Shown: in pieces, positions 38,301-53,300 of the stretch
How positions within the stretch are numbered: position 1 is the first letter of the stretch
How the letters are laid out: each line of letters opens with the position of its first letter
Assembly (NCBI GenBank): GCA_032622095.1
Contig: CP136061.1
Span: 64,917,127-64,981,126, forward strand
Origin: Siphonodentalium dalli
Lineage: Eukaryota; Mollusca; Scaphopoda; Gadilida; Siphonodentaliidae
Reading direction: 5' to 3'
DNA: 64,000 nt
Translations under genes and position numbers: made by a program
Notes under the pieces: generated by a model
What the model saw: the letters and a program-made list of their open reading frames with translations, nothing else
Told to the model about the DNA's origin: nothing
Database searches by the model: none

Positions 38301-41300
38301 TGGATAAGTTAGTACTTAGGCGTTATCCCAACCTGGGGAATATAGCATTATACTAACATCGACCATACCACTCCATGGAAAACATTGTCTGAACTACGCT
38401 CAATTGTAAATATTTACATCTGGATTCGGGATGCAACTATCGGCGATAAACAAACGCAAACGATTTGCAATCGATTCTTTGCATGAAATAAATATATCAT
38501 ATATCAGAATTGCGGTGTGTGTGTTGTCAATTTGTTTCAATATTCGTAACAATAAATACTTTGAGAAAGATTATTCTCCATTTCTATTTGATCACCCTAC
38601 AGGAGTGTTTCACATGACTTTAAGGTGAAATAAAACAAACTTGTTGGAATAATCATATTTCTTAGGTGAGACACAATTGCCAACATAACAATTGAAGACA
38701 ATTACAATGCCTCTGGATCAATTTTGCAAAAACTGCATATAAACATTTATATGTATCTGATATATGTATCTGATATTTGCAGTGTTTTGCTCACAGATGG
38801 CTGGATGGCAACAAATTTTCTAGCAGGTAGGTAGGAAAATCAGAAATAAGTATGCTTTTTATTTTGGCCTAAGCATTGTGAAAGATTTACTATAAAAAAA
38901 TGTACCCGGATTTATTGTAACATCTTATTTAAATATACTCAAGTTTTGGAGTGTTCTTTTTCAGTAGTCTATAACCTATGTTATGTACATAATAATTGAG
39001 GACTGAATATTATCAATCACTTCAGATATACTTGAGTGTTGGAGCTTTCATTTATATTTATTGTATAACCCAATAATGTATAATATAAGCTTGAATATTA
39101 TCAGCCACTTTAGATGTACATGTATCTAGTACGATTACTAGACAACTATCCCAAAAGAATAAAGTGAGTAATTGCATCAAGTAGATGCTAACGTGTACTG
39201 AAATCCACAATCAGCCAGACTTGTAATTAAATAAGAATTACAATTACTCCCAGGTCCAGAAATGTCTGACAGCAATTTGGTACAAATCCCAATAGAAAAC
39301 CAGCTGGGAGGTGAGAAGAACATCATATATACAGAAAAATGCAAAAATTCAAGGAAACATCCCACAGGAGATGAAAGTTAAGTCATGCCAAAAATGTTGG
39401 AATCAGCAACAAGGTCTTGTCTGGCTAATCAAATGGGTTCTTTTCATATACATTAGATGTTCTGGGTTATATACTGCTTTATGTATCTCTCACCAAAGCA
39501 TCAGAGCTTGCAGGATGTAATATCACAACTCATAGCAGGGCTAATTAAAATCTATCTCCCTGTATCTCCCAAGATTAATGTGCATCATTAAATTTCAGTA
39601 CATTTGTACTAGGGTTTTATTTACAGCTGTCAATCATTGTAATCATTGATGGGGGAGATGAGAGTAATCTAAGTGTTAAGCACAATCTCCTTTGCCATAA
39701 TAGCTTTTCTTAATATATATGAGCAAATAAATATGTTCACCATTTCTTTGCTAAATACTCATTGAAGATTAGTTGGGTGGAAAATGTTCAGATAATAAGT
39801 TCAACAACATTTGTTATTATTTGAACATTTCCTAAGGGAACTACACATCATGTAGTATAGAAACGGTTAATTCGGTCTCAATGATAAAGTGTAAATATTC
39901 ACATTTTCTAAATATTTCAGATGATGTGTTTTCATGAAATTCTACAAACAATGAGGTTGGAGTTTATGGAGTTAAAAGCCAAAAACAATCGTCAAGCAGG
40001 TATACTGGAGTACTGAAACATCAGTTAGAATATGTGTATAAAATTAATTTAACCTGTGGCATTTATTATTATTATTCACATTTGTAGAGAGCATCTATTT
40101 CATGAAATTGTGTTCATAGGTAATATACATGGGTGGTCAATTAAATGTTATATATACACAATAAAACAGTTATTCAAGCGAGTCCATAGGCAATATTGAT
40201 GGCAGGTGTGGTTAAAGTAGTTTCCTGAATTCTAACAGGTCACATGATAGGCTTACATATGTTCATAATGAACACAATCTGAGGATTCAAATAACTAAGC
40301 TGGATCAAAAGAGCAGGAAGAACTAGGCATTTAGAATTATATCCCTAAAGTATGATACTCCACTGTGTTATCACAATTTTAAAACATTCATGTTTATAAA
40401 AATCCATGATCAGCACAACCTTGGAATTCAGTCAATCTAGTTGAAAGATAAATTGCTCCACAGTGAAGAAATGTCAAATAACAAATTGGTGTGAATCCCA
40501 TGAGATGACAAATTATCCAGCAAACTGAAGAAATCATCAAGAAATCATGCTCCAATACATCTTCACTTCCGACAGAAATGCCAAGATCCAAGATTCGCTT
40601 CCCATAGGAGACAAAAGTTAAGTCATGCCAAAAATTTTGAGAATAAGTAACGAGATCTTGTCTATATAATGAAGCTCGCTCTTGTATTATAAACTAGATG
40701 TTTAGCTTACTACCTGCTAGGCTTGTAAGATGGCGTAATCCAATGAAGAAATTTCTCTAATTAGAACCTACAGACTTTGTTATAAAAGAAAAATTTCGTT
40801 AATAGAAAGTGTGCCAAGATTTCTGCGCTCGACTTGAGATGTTAAACAGGGTAGCCGGCGCACAGGTGTACAACAGAGAAAAATGTTCATTGTTCATCAC
40901 CCTGTAAAACAATTAGATACGCCTTTATAGAAAAAAACTTCTCCTTGGAGATATGTCGGTTATACAGAGAAATTCAGTCTTCAGATAACATGATCCATAG
41001 AGACCACCTCGGTGTATTAACTTCTTGTGAAGAGAAAACATTAGAAATAGATTAGTGGAAAAAATTAACAAAATTCCTAACATGTATACAGCAGGTAGAT
41101 CTATGGAATCTAACTAATGGTAGCTACATAGACAACCTGTTTTTCATTACAGCATTATAGGGTAACTAGGTTGATTGATATGGCAATTGAAAGAAAGTAA
41201 CCAAAAATTATAACAGGTTTCCAGATATCTTTTCTGCAGCTCTCCATGCTAGAATTAGCAGCTGATGGTTAACCAGGGTTTCCGGTATACCGGCATGCGA

Positions 41301-44300
41301 TCCCCTCAACAGCCCCTTTCCACTAGCCAAGTTTTCCCCTATTGAACCGCCAGCTGGTTTTAATTTTTATGGTCCCATTCCCCCCAGCCCAGATTTCCCC
41401 TGCTACAATACCCCAGGACACATGTCATGTATATAAAAATATAGAGATGTATAAAACTTCTCTCCATCTTGTTGGGATATCAATAAGGAATTTTAGAGGA
41501 CAACTTTATTTGATACAGTAATTCTATAAATAATCGACACCTTAACCATAGCAGAATTATGGGTAACTTTTCAGGATTTAGTCGGAAATATGGCTTGTTG
41601 CAATTCATCGGAAAGCTCTAAGTGAAGCTCTCACTGAGAGCTTTTCGATGAATGGCAACAAGCCATATTTCCGACTAATTTGACTAAATCCTGAAAAATT
41701 ACCCATAAATCTGCTGTGGTTAAGGAGTCGGTTATTTAGAGCATTACTGTACTTGAATCCAATTGAGTAAACTTTGGTGGAACAGAATTCTGTCTCAGCC
41801 TCAAGAAAATATTCCATCATAGAGACAGGACTGACACCTTATAGTGTTTAATGATGTATGTGTTATTTCTCACCTAGACATGTCAACAATGTTAGATCCA
41901 ACAGGGAATATCAATTCATAGAAGAGCCATGATAATGTAATACCTATCTTCAATTCAGACATAAAATCCATCAAAAATGAAGGGTCACCCTGCTAAAGAA
42001 TAAAATCCCTCCGTGAATCAGTAACCCATCCAACAGTTTGAAGGATCAGAAATGAGAATATGACGTCAATCAGAGATAAGGATCATGGGTAAAAAATTCT
42101 GTAACTTGAATGCACATAATAACTGATGCAACGGAAATGTCATTACGTTCCTCCAAGGAAAAATGTTAAATGTCAGGAAAGAATATATTAGCCCATATAC
42201 CAGGAACACGAATCCACAAAACCCATCTGAGACAAAATAACTTCCAAATTCTACTTCTGCATATTGATCAAAGTGTGGAGGATATAGTGTGTACAGAGTA
42301 GACTGGAAATTGGTTCCCAGCAAGGCCAATGGGAACTATAATATCGTAATTCGATCACATTAGGAACAGAGGAACTATGCTATCCTAACTTAATGGCACA
42401 ATTCGTGAAATCAAACTCTGAAATATACTGGTTGGTTGAATGGCTGTGGTTTAACATTATTTCAGCAACTTTAGATCATATAATGACATTGTCAGTTTTA
42501 TTTGTGAAGAAAAGAATATTCAGAGGGTAAAATTTCACGAAGAAACGATATCACTGCACACAGAAACCAGATCACTGCACACAGAAACCATATCACTGCA
42601 CACAGAAACTATATCACTGCACGCAGAAACCATACCACTGCACACAGAAACTATATCAATACACACAGAAACGATATCACTGCACACAGAAACTATACCA
42701 CTGCACACAGAAACGATATCACTGCACACAGAAACTATACCACTGCACACAGAAACCATATCACTGCACACAGAAACTATACCACTGCACACATAAACCA
42801 TATCACTGCACACAGAAACCATATCACTGCACACAGAAACCATGGACACCCAAAAAGAAACTGACAATCTTGCCCAGATGCATGAATCAAGTAAAATAGA
42901 CTTCAACTCAATGGTTGGCATGTAATTCATATCAACATCATGTAAAATAATTTAATATCATACAACATGTAATATCTCCTGTGCCAAGTGACTTTTTAAC
43001 TCACGGTTCATCTTGACAATGTTCACACTGGGTGAACAATACCCAAAGAATCACGGATTGTGTCTACAAGAAGCTCGGAAGAACACCAGAGTACAGTAAT
43101 GCCCAAAATAATCGACTCCTTAACCACAGCAGAATTATGGGTAATTTTTGCTGTGGTTAAAGAGTCGATTATTTAGGGCATTAGTATATATGTTGATTTG
43201 AATCCAGTTTCTGTAGACAATGTCTGGGTTCTTGTGTTCTTTCTGGTTTCTTGTACTCTTGTACTAATAAAAGTGATGGTGCCGAATAATTGTGACGGTG
43301 AAAATTTATGGTGGCAAACCCAAAGTAGACTATATTTTTTAATTTTAACCAAAAAATGCTGTGTATATCTTATAAATAAATTGTGTCAGCAGGGCACTGT
43401 GAACTCACCATTCTTGGTACCACTACTTGTACGTACACAGGATTTAGTTGCTGTTCACACTTGGGTACTAATTTTACTAATCGTGATGTTGCTGAATAAT
43501 TATGGTGCTTTCTTCTTTTTGTAAAAATTAATAAATGTGATGTCATGTTAATTTGGCACCAGAGAGCAGATGTGATCTGACTTCTTTGGATATTGCTTGC
43601 CAAGTGTGATGTTAATATTGGCTGGCAGCAGAGGAAACTAGGTTTAGTATATATGAGGAATCATACCTTTCTTCCAGCTTTCTGTTCTGCTGTTGATGTT
43701 AGATGCTGGAGGCGGGACGTCATCCCAGCCAAGCTCTGTTCAAAGGCTGCAACAACATGAGCCTGTAATAGACAACAATGTTCTGGTTAGGACGATTTTA
43801 TTGTGATGTGAATAAAGCTCTCGACTGAATTTATATACATTTGATGACAAACACACTTGAAATAGACAAATATGAAGCTGTGGCTGAAAACAAGTGAAGA
43901 AAACACTGAGATTAGCATCCTCAAGTTATGATAATAATGAAGAGAAATTGTGATCTTGGGGGGGGGGTGTAACACCCCCTCCCAACCCCAAAAAATTACT
44001 CCAGGTAGTGATTCAGTCAGACAATTGTCGGGCAAATAGAGTGTAAATTTGGTCATATAATGACTCCAGTCTTTAATTCATTTTCAGTATAATTGCCATG
44101 TTTTTAACATGGTTCATAAAGTAAATGAGTGTATGTTGTACTCGTCCATGACTCAAATTCATTCATTTGTTGCATTTTTCAAGGTTGTCTGCAGCATTTA
44201 ATATAAATCCTTGGAATAACAGGGTTTCTTGGATTGCAATAAGTTGCCTTATGAAATAATAAATCATAAGTAATAAGATATTCTTGAAGCTAAAGTGTTC

Positions 44301-47300
44301 CACATAAACCCCAATATGAACAGGTGTTGAAGGGTAATCATACAACAGCCAAATTTACCACAAGACATAACCTCCTCAAGTCCCTATAACCATAACTCTA
44401 GATTTTCAATCAAAGAAAAACAAATGGTGGACACATAAGCTTTCTTGTTTATACTTGAAGATATTACTAACTGCAGAAATTTGCCAACGCAAATAAGATT
44501 CACAGCATAAGATAAACAAAAAATCTATCCAGAAAGATCATTTCTTGTTTTTTCTTGTTGCATCATATGGTGAATGCTCAATTCGCTGATATATTAGCAC
44601 TCCTGTCCGGCTGATACCATAATATGCATAATCATCTTCTTTTTTTTCCTCCAGTGATGTTATACTCAAGGAGAACTTAGTTCCAGAATTACATTGTTAT
44701 ATACCAAAAGATTAGTTTTGACGAAGATGCTTACTAGTATATCTTGTCTTATGTCTGTCTTATTGATATAATAATAGTTCAGGAACTAGCGTCAATGGGT
44801 TTAATTTTAGATTGATATATCAGAAGATATACTCATTTTTAAGCTGGGTAACGCAAGCATTGCATGTGTTGCACCCTCTGTGTGCTTAGGGGGTACCAAG
44901 CTTATTATTGGGAATTTACAATTACATTCTTAAGATTTGTTGTCGTTTTTTTCACTGTTTTGATATTGTGCGATGTTCAGTGTTAACTTAGCCAGTGTCT
45001 TCCATTGTGAAAGATGGAAACTGCTGAATAAATTTAACTCACATGAAGCTGAATTAGAACAATGAGCCTAAAATATCAGATGTCACACACACAACTCTCT
45101 TTGAGCTAACCATGTAAAGTTTAATAATTATACATTTGTCCTAAATCTGTGTCAGAAGGATACAATACACATAATCCGAAAGCAATTTTAATCGTGATCA
45201 GTTTGTGAGTCTCACAGTGGGCCAAGACAAAAAATGGAATACATGTACTAGGAAATTTATCACATCATAAAATTCCCTATTTATTTGACAGTTATCGTAT
45301 CAATGAGCTTCCAACCAGATTTTTGCCTATATTTCTGTTTTCTGCTAAAAGCAATCGATAAGCAATGAATACCCATAGATTGATCCACTGAGATGGCATC
45401 TATTCCCAGACATAATTTGTTATGATGGTATATCAGGCCATAAGGTGTCTGACATGATTATGAATATATCAACTGGACAAAGATGTATACCAATCTGGTA
45501 TTAAATTCCATACTGGTCAGTGAGAGTTCATGACTGATGTTAGTGTATCCGCATGGCCATGCACTGATTATACACAACCAACAGCTCTGGCAGTGGACAT
45601 GTGAGAGTGAGAGCTTTCCGATGAATGGCAACAAGCCATATTTCCGACTAACTCCTAAAAAATTACCCATAATTCTCCTGTGGTTAAGGAGTCAATTATT
45701 TTGGGCATTACTGTATTTTTAGTCAGTGATGCCATCTGCCAATACAACATAACTTCAAGTGAAGAAGTATAATGTCTATCCCAACTAAGATTCGTGTTGA
45801 ATATAATTTAATAAAATTAGGATCTTAAAATGGCTTAATTGTCTCACAACAAATTACCTTTGAAGACACTGTCAGGGAGTGTATAAGAAGTTGCCAGACA
45901 AAGTATATTAATTACACACTGTATGCACTGTTATCTGGTGTTAGTTGAGTGTACCAGGTGGAGAGGTAACATGGTATACCTGGTAGAGAGGTAACATGGT
46001 GTGCCTGGTAGATTATCATTAGTTTCCATGTACCCTCTGACCATGTACCTGGTGTACCCTGATGTTATGAATCATGTTTTGTTTACGTACATCCTGTCCG
46101 ATGATAAACACAAAACATACAATAACAATGTGTGAAGCTCGTTAGCACTCAGGTGTATAAAAGCTTCTTGTATCTGAACTCGCACAACTAACAAACAATA
46201 AATACCCATGTAATGCTTAGGAAACTATAATCCTTACATCGGAGCACCAGCCATAACAAGCAACCATGCCTGCTTTATATTACCGAGACGGATATCAGAA
46301 TAAAAAAAATTATGACTAGCCTGAATGACTTATTAGACATGGACGAGATTTTTCAGAGACATACAGTAAGCTCTCAGTGAGAGCTTTCCGATGAATGGCA
46401 ACAAGCCATATTACCGACAAAATCCTGAAAAGTTTACCCATAATTCTGCTGTGGTTAAGGAGTCGATTATTTAGGGCATTACTGTATGTTGCGAGTGCAC
46501 AAGGCCTGAATAGACCCATGTTTATGTCAATTTATGTATCAATTTTCTAAGATGATCATCTTGGTTCGTTAGTTGGTATTTATCGTCCTTTCAGTAATTA
46601 GGCCAAACTATGATCACAGTAATAGTGGTTGAGGAAAGACTATGCAGAGGATTAATTTTCCCAAAGTATATGTACCGGTACTGAACTACGTATGCAGAAA
46701 GTGTTCCAATATATATCCCCCTTGATTACCCAATGCCCCATGGGAATAAAAACAAGGTTATCTTCCCCAACCTCCTCAAAGATTGTGATCCCTCCCACTT
46801 TTTCAGAGCTTCTGTTGACCCTGCCCCTCACCCCTACTCTAGCACCGCTGTATATAATACTGCAGCACAGAGCTAAGTATGACTCAGAGATTGTTAGACA
46901 TTATGTATGAGATTTTACCAAAAGTCAAGCAGATTCATAAGGCAGTACAAAGCATAGATGGAGACGGAAATAATTCAATAAGACACTCGGTATTGATTCC
47001 CATGTACTCTTTAGCTTTGTGCTATGAATATATTACTTCTAGACTAGCTTCGTCCTGAGGTACGACTGATCTGAATCAATGGATGTCCAAAACCATGAAA
47101 AATTTATAGAACAAGGGTGACGAGGTTTGTCTGTGTAGGTGTCTCGAGAGCGGAAAACCAAATTCGAAGCAGTCTAATTGCTTCATTAAGAAGATATCCT
47201 CCATAACACGTTGGGTCTACAAAATCCTAGCTCGGAAAATACGCGAGTTGCTTCTGGATAGTAATGAGTTGATGAGTCAGTTGGATGTATTCGTGATGTT

Positions 47301-50300
47301 GCAGGATCTGACAGGATGCCTGTCCTGATATTTGTTTGCATAAAATTTTCAAGAAATATTTGTATATCTGCTGTGTAGACTATATTAGTAGTAAAATATT
47401 AGACCTTCTGTATTCTTGGCCGCGCCTATTTCTACTAAAACTTAAAAATTTCATTGAAGTGACCAGCCTTCAATTCCATACTTTTTCATAGTATTTATCA
47501 CAAAAGTTGTCTCATTCCTTGATATATCTGGAATTATTTGAAAAATATTCCATCGCTGACATTAATTTCTGTCAGTTATTTGGATGCTTTCACATCAGTC
47601 ACATCAGAATTGTAAAGTTGGCTTGATGACTTGAAAATTAATAACAATCAAGGAATTTAATTTAAGGAAATAAGCAAGACATATTACTGATATCTAAGAG
47701 CTATCTCACATTTAGAGCAACAGTATAAAGATAGTCCAGTCAGAATGGTAATGGATGAGCGTTGACTCAATTGTTCCATCTCCATAAAACGTCCCATATA
47801 GACAAGCTGAGATGATAAAATTATTTCCAGCCCCGATTCCCAGGAATCAATAGCAGCAATAAATTATCATCGCTCGTATTATTCTTCTAACATTTGGTGA
47901 CATAATTGCATCGTCCATGGCAGGCATATTAATTAATTCGCTCAATCAATTAGGATGAATGGTGGTAATTTTTTTATTGCCAGGAGGAGGGATCGGGCAG
48001 GGGTCACTTCGTTGGCTATCAAGATTGCCAAGAAAAGCTTGAAATATTTGGAAATATCAGAAGATATATTTTATACTGTTCAAAGGGAGAAATGTAAGCT
48101 CAATTGTGGTTTAACCCTTTCATGATGGGAGCTGGGCTGGTGCAGCATTAAACACCCTGTGCATTCTCTTCATAAAGCGAGTCTCCCATATAGAGCCTCA
48201 CATATATAAAAGAATGCACTGGCTTACAAGGTCAATGTAAATATTGTTAGACCAATGTATTCTCATATACATGTATATGTGGGTCGCCCACAGGGAGCAT
48301 TGCATTGGCACAGGGTTTTCAAAAAATTTCAGGAAGCTCCAGTCAAGGAAAGTTTAAGATAAACTGTTTAATTGATGATTCCATACTTTTGAACTTAAAG
48401 GTCCACTTAGTGTTAGAAGCCCAAGATCACATTACAAACAACACATACTATATCATATACCATTTGAAAGAGGAAGCTCCAAAACATTGTGTTATCAACC
48501 TATAGAGTCAAATAAACTGTGAACACATTGTTTTTGTAGATGTAACGACATGTGTTGAGTGGTTGTGTATTTAATTTTGATCTGGACTAAACTGCCAGTC
48601 TGTTATTCTCGATGCTGGGGGAATATATCTCCTAGTTTTGAATTTTGACGCATTCCCTGCCCCCCACAAATGAGACAAATCTTTCACCAAAATATAACAC
48701 CTTAATTTTGCATTCCCTTATTATGCAACATTTTATGCCCCACAACCCAATTCTACATGTAAATATTGTTAGGCCAATGTATTCTCGTACACAGGGAGCA
48801 TTGCATTGGCAAAGGGTTTTCACAATATTTCAGGAAGCTCCAGTCATGGAAAGTTTAAGATCAACTGTTTAATTGATGATTCCGTACTTTTGAACTTAAA
48901 GGTTCATTTAATGTTAGAATCCCAAGATCACATTACAAACAACACATACTATATCACACATTGTTTTTGTAGAGGTACTGATGCGTGTTCTGTGCTTAAT
49001 GCTTAATTTTGATCTGGAATATACTGCCAGTCTATTATTCTCAATGCTGGGGGAATAACTCTATCTCCTAGTTTTGAATTTTGACGCATTCCCTACCCAT
49101 CAAATGAAATTAAACTTGCATTCCCTCAATATGCAACATTTTATGCCCTATACCCAATCCTGGATGTGCTGCTGCCAAACAAAGAAAGTTCTTACAAAAT
49201 GGCACAAACAGGCAAAGCCTTGAAATAGGGTGTCTGTCATTTGCAGAATGAGGTCCCCAGAGGGTGAATTTAGTGATGCTGCCCCGCATAGCGGGCTAGC
49301 ATCACCAAATTCACCCTCTGGGGACCTCATTCACCCTCTGGGGACCTCATTCTGCTTACATCTCAGCAGAATGAGGTTCCCAGAGGGTGAATTTTGTGAA
49401 GCTAGCCCGCTATGCGGGGTAGCATCACTAAATTTACCCTCTGGGAACCTCATTCTGCAAATGACAGACACACTATTTCAAGGCTTGAAACAGGCCCACT
49501 ATTACAGAGTTACACCACTCTGGGAATAATCAAAGCATACTATGCATCCATCCATTTTTATGAGACAATTTAATGTTGCACTGGAGTTTTTCACATGTTC
49601 GCTATGAAAGTTGTTGGTTTTTATGTGAAGCAAATCAACGGTTACAATACCAGATGGAATTAGGAGGCGCAATGATTTCTTCATCTGAGTTTATTCAGAG
49701 GAAATCCACAATTAGGTTGAGATTCGCATCAGACAGCGAGCAAAATCAAGACAGTGAACTTGTTGGTGCTATATCCCACCTGCATGCTCATAAATTACTA
49801 AGACAAAGGGCAATAACTCTTCTCTGCAATGATTCTGGGACAACAAGTCATGTGCACTTATCAGAAAACAGGACCAATGAATATTATAAACCTAATATTA
49901 TTGGCCGACACCAAGACAAACATGTTAGTTCATCAATATTTAACCTATAAAACATCTTTTTTGAGTTATTCAAAATATGGTATAGCCTGAATGTCATTAA
50001 CCTTCCATGACTGGAGCTCTGTGAAATTTTGCATAAAACCCTGTTCCAATGCATTCTCTTATATATGCGAGGCTCCCTATGTGAAGCTTTGCAAATATAA
50101 GAGAATGCACTGGCAAAGGGTCTTTAATGTTGCACAGCGCAGCTCCCGTCATGAAAGGGTTAGTCTAACACAGTATCAGAGACATAAAATTAGGGGATAT
50201 AGAAGGGCTGGAAATCCCGTTGTCCTCAGTCAGCAACTACAAATGTTCGTCTCTATGTTGTCTGTCTGCAAATATTTTCTACACATTCCTCCAAATGAAT

Positions 50301-53300
50301 AATAGACTATTGCAATGCATATTTTATAACTGGGTAGGAGGAATGCATTACCCTTCCTAGTCCAAGTCTTCTTGTACTAAAACCAGCTAAGATATTGGGA
50401 TGGCGATGCTGGTCTTTAGTCCAAGACCGCTTGTATACCAATCCTTTGACACGACTTACGCCCACGATCTGTGGCGGGAATTTGTGGTGTATTTTACTGG
50501 ATTTACCTAGCAAATCAATACATGATGCTATATGCATCGTAAAGGCTTACATCTTATGGTCATAATGGTGTATAATAATCTAACTTTAATGTTAAATTAC
50601 ACATAGAATATTCCGGTTGATTGCCACACACATCGATTTGTTTCTCTGTTTGTTTACATTTTAACCGAAAGCCGAAGTGGTCCGAATAAGTTCGGCATAA
50701 TCCGCTGTTTGTTCTACTAATTCTACTTTCCGTTTCTATATATAGCGCGGGTTTTCCGAACAAAAATAGCGAAAACCGATCGCCCGAAAGTCCAGTTTTC
50801 TATGTGCTTTCAGAACAATTCCCGCACTAAAAACTTAATGACATAATGGAGGATCAGAACGGTAGTTTTGTTGACAATTTTCGCAAGCAACTTGTCAAAA
50901 TTGGAGCAAATTAGAACTCTTGTGTCTGACTTGCCATGCGTGATGTGCATTTGACATATGTGTTGATAAAATAATCGGAGAACCGAATCACACAGTTTCG
51001 AAATATAGTTCTTCCGTTTTAGTGGGACTTTTCAAACTTAAGGTTCATTTATTTAGTGTATTACATTTATATCTCCAATATTTAATTAATCTATTTATTA
51101 TTTTATTTATTGACACACATAATTACGATTACAATGGAGAATTCATCGTAATTTGCGTTGTTGTCCAAAATCTACGGAATATTTTCAACGGAAAATGCCG
51201 AACGCAGTTCGCAAGGTCAACTGAGTTCGCATACTTTAAAAAATATGTAAACACTGCGGCAAATGTTTCTTTTCACATTAAATTACCGCTTTCAATTCAC
51301 AACCGATGTGGGTTTCAGATAAAATAGCATGTCTTCTGCGGAAACTATCCGTTTATTGTAGCAATTGTGATATTTTATTTCATATAATTGTGGTTTTATT
51401 TGAGCGGATCACTAACGCTTAAGTCCTGTCAAAGGAATGCATGGGCCTGGAACTCGGACTAAAGACCGGCACCTCCATCCCGATATCTTAGCCGGCTTTA
51501 GTACGAGAAGACTTGGACTATACCCTTCCATGATGGGAGCTTCCTGAAATTTTGCAAAATCCCTGTGTCAATGTAATCTTATATATGCGAGTCTCCCATA
51601 GGAAGCCTTGCATATATAATAAAATGAATTGGCCTAACAATATTTACCATGATCTTGTAAGCCAGTGCATTCTCTTATATATGCGAGGCTCCCTGTAGGA
51701 GACTTACATATATAAGAGAATGCACTGGCACAGGATCTTTAATGCTGCACCAGCGCAGCTCCCATCATGAAAGGGTTAAACCCAAGGTCAATCTTTGGGG
51801 CAATTCTATCAGTGATTATCGATAGTTAATTTTATGGTGATTTCATTGATGAATTCCACTACTATATACACAATTCATAAGATAAGAGCTGCTTACTATT
51901 GATCACATTTGCGGGGTGACGATTGTCGAAGTACATAAGTCAGATGGTGATGTTTGCCCATCAAAACCTCTATCGATTATGGATCGCCATTACATATGAC
52001 ATCATGGATTATATTGAGATACAGCAGCCCAGATTTAAGGAAATCAGAGTGACCAAAGCTCTATCAATTTATCGATGGACACTATCAATACTTCCATGGC
52101 TGGAGCTTCTGAAATTTTTCGAAAAACTCTATGCCAATGCATTGTCTTATATATGCGAGTCTCCCATAGGGAGCCTCACATATATAAGAGAATACATTGG
52201 CCTAACAATATTTACCTTGACCTTGTAAACGAGTGTGTTCTTTTCTATATGTGATGCTCCCTATGGGAGACTCGCATTTATATAAGAGAATACACTGGCA
52301 CAGGATCTGTAATGCTGCACCAGCACAGCTCCCTTCATGAACAAAGCTCAATCAATTTATGGATGGCAACAATATTAACCTTCCCTACTCATTGACGAGT
52401 ACAGTAATGCCCTAAATAATCAACACCTTAACCACAGCAAAATTAGGCCAAAAAAACAAAAAAAACATCTGTGTTTCCGGTTACCCGACCGACCTGCCGA
52501 AATTGGGCCGACCTGGACTTTTTTTTTCAAATTTCAACCCAAATCAAAAAATTCAACCCAAAAAAAAAAAAAAAAAAATGCATGTCATTGGCATGTAAAC
52601 ACATCAAAATCGTTAAATATATACTATATACTATGTTTACATTAAGCAGCAATAATTTTAGATGGAATTTTCAAAAACAATTTACTTCTATTAAAATACA
52701 TGTCCATTTGTGGTTATAGATGAATCCCAATCTCACCAATAAATCTGCAGTCTTTAAAACCTGCCGGTGGTAATCTTGTTTGTTCAACTCCCATGTCTTA
52801 TGGGAAGAAGTCTTATCTGCTAGAGAGCAATATACATGTAGAAGACTTTCTATATCAGAATTTAAAGTTCCTCTCCCCAGTCAATCAAGGATTCATAGTG
52901 TTCAGGCATAGTTACTAGTATGTATACAGACAGTATAAAGATGACTGCATGTCTACCATATCAAACACCCTTCTGGGATGGGCACTAAAAAGCACATGAA
53001 ATTATCTACTGGTTTGTTTGGGTATATAAAACTTACAAGCATGCATATGCCAATTTGAATGCTGAGGTGTGGTACCGTACCTCAGTCAAGGTGTGGCCTG
53101 TGGTACCATTTTCAGTGTGGTGTGGGACTTTATATTTCAGTGCAGTTGAGGGATGTCTGAGGAACATTTACACCCTGTGCAATGTGTCTGAGGTGCATGT
53201 GAGATATGTGTCTTAGGTCCTGAGGTGTATGACCAAATATTTAAGTGAGGTTTGAATTAATATCATACAAGTTATGTTATTATAAAGTAATAGTGTATGT

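Noticed and set aside
42535-42930. 131-codon minus-strand frame MNYMPTIELK... with VSVCSD repeats, as a gene
   Set aside because: Fully explained by a 21-bp minisatellite; no splice or homology support.
48305-49006. Two related 66-codon frames (MAQGFQKISG and MAKGFHNISG) as a small gene pair
   Set aside because: They start inside a Q-family MITE and are similar only because of a tandem duplication; the second halves diverge.
49573-49950. 125-codon plus-strand frame (MLHWSFSHVRYESCW...) as a gene
   Set aside because: No recognised domain or exon partners. Possible decayed repeat or chance; left unannotated.
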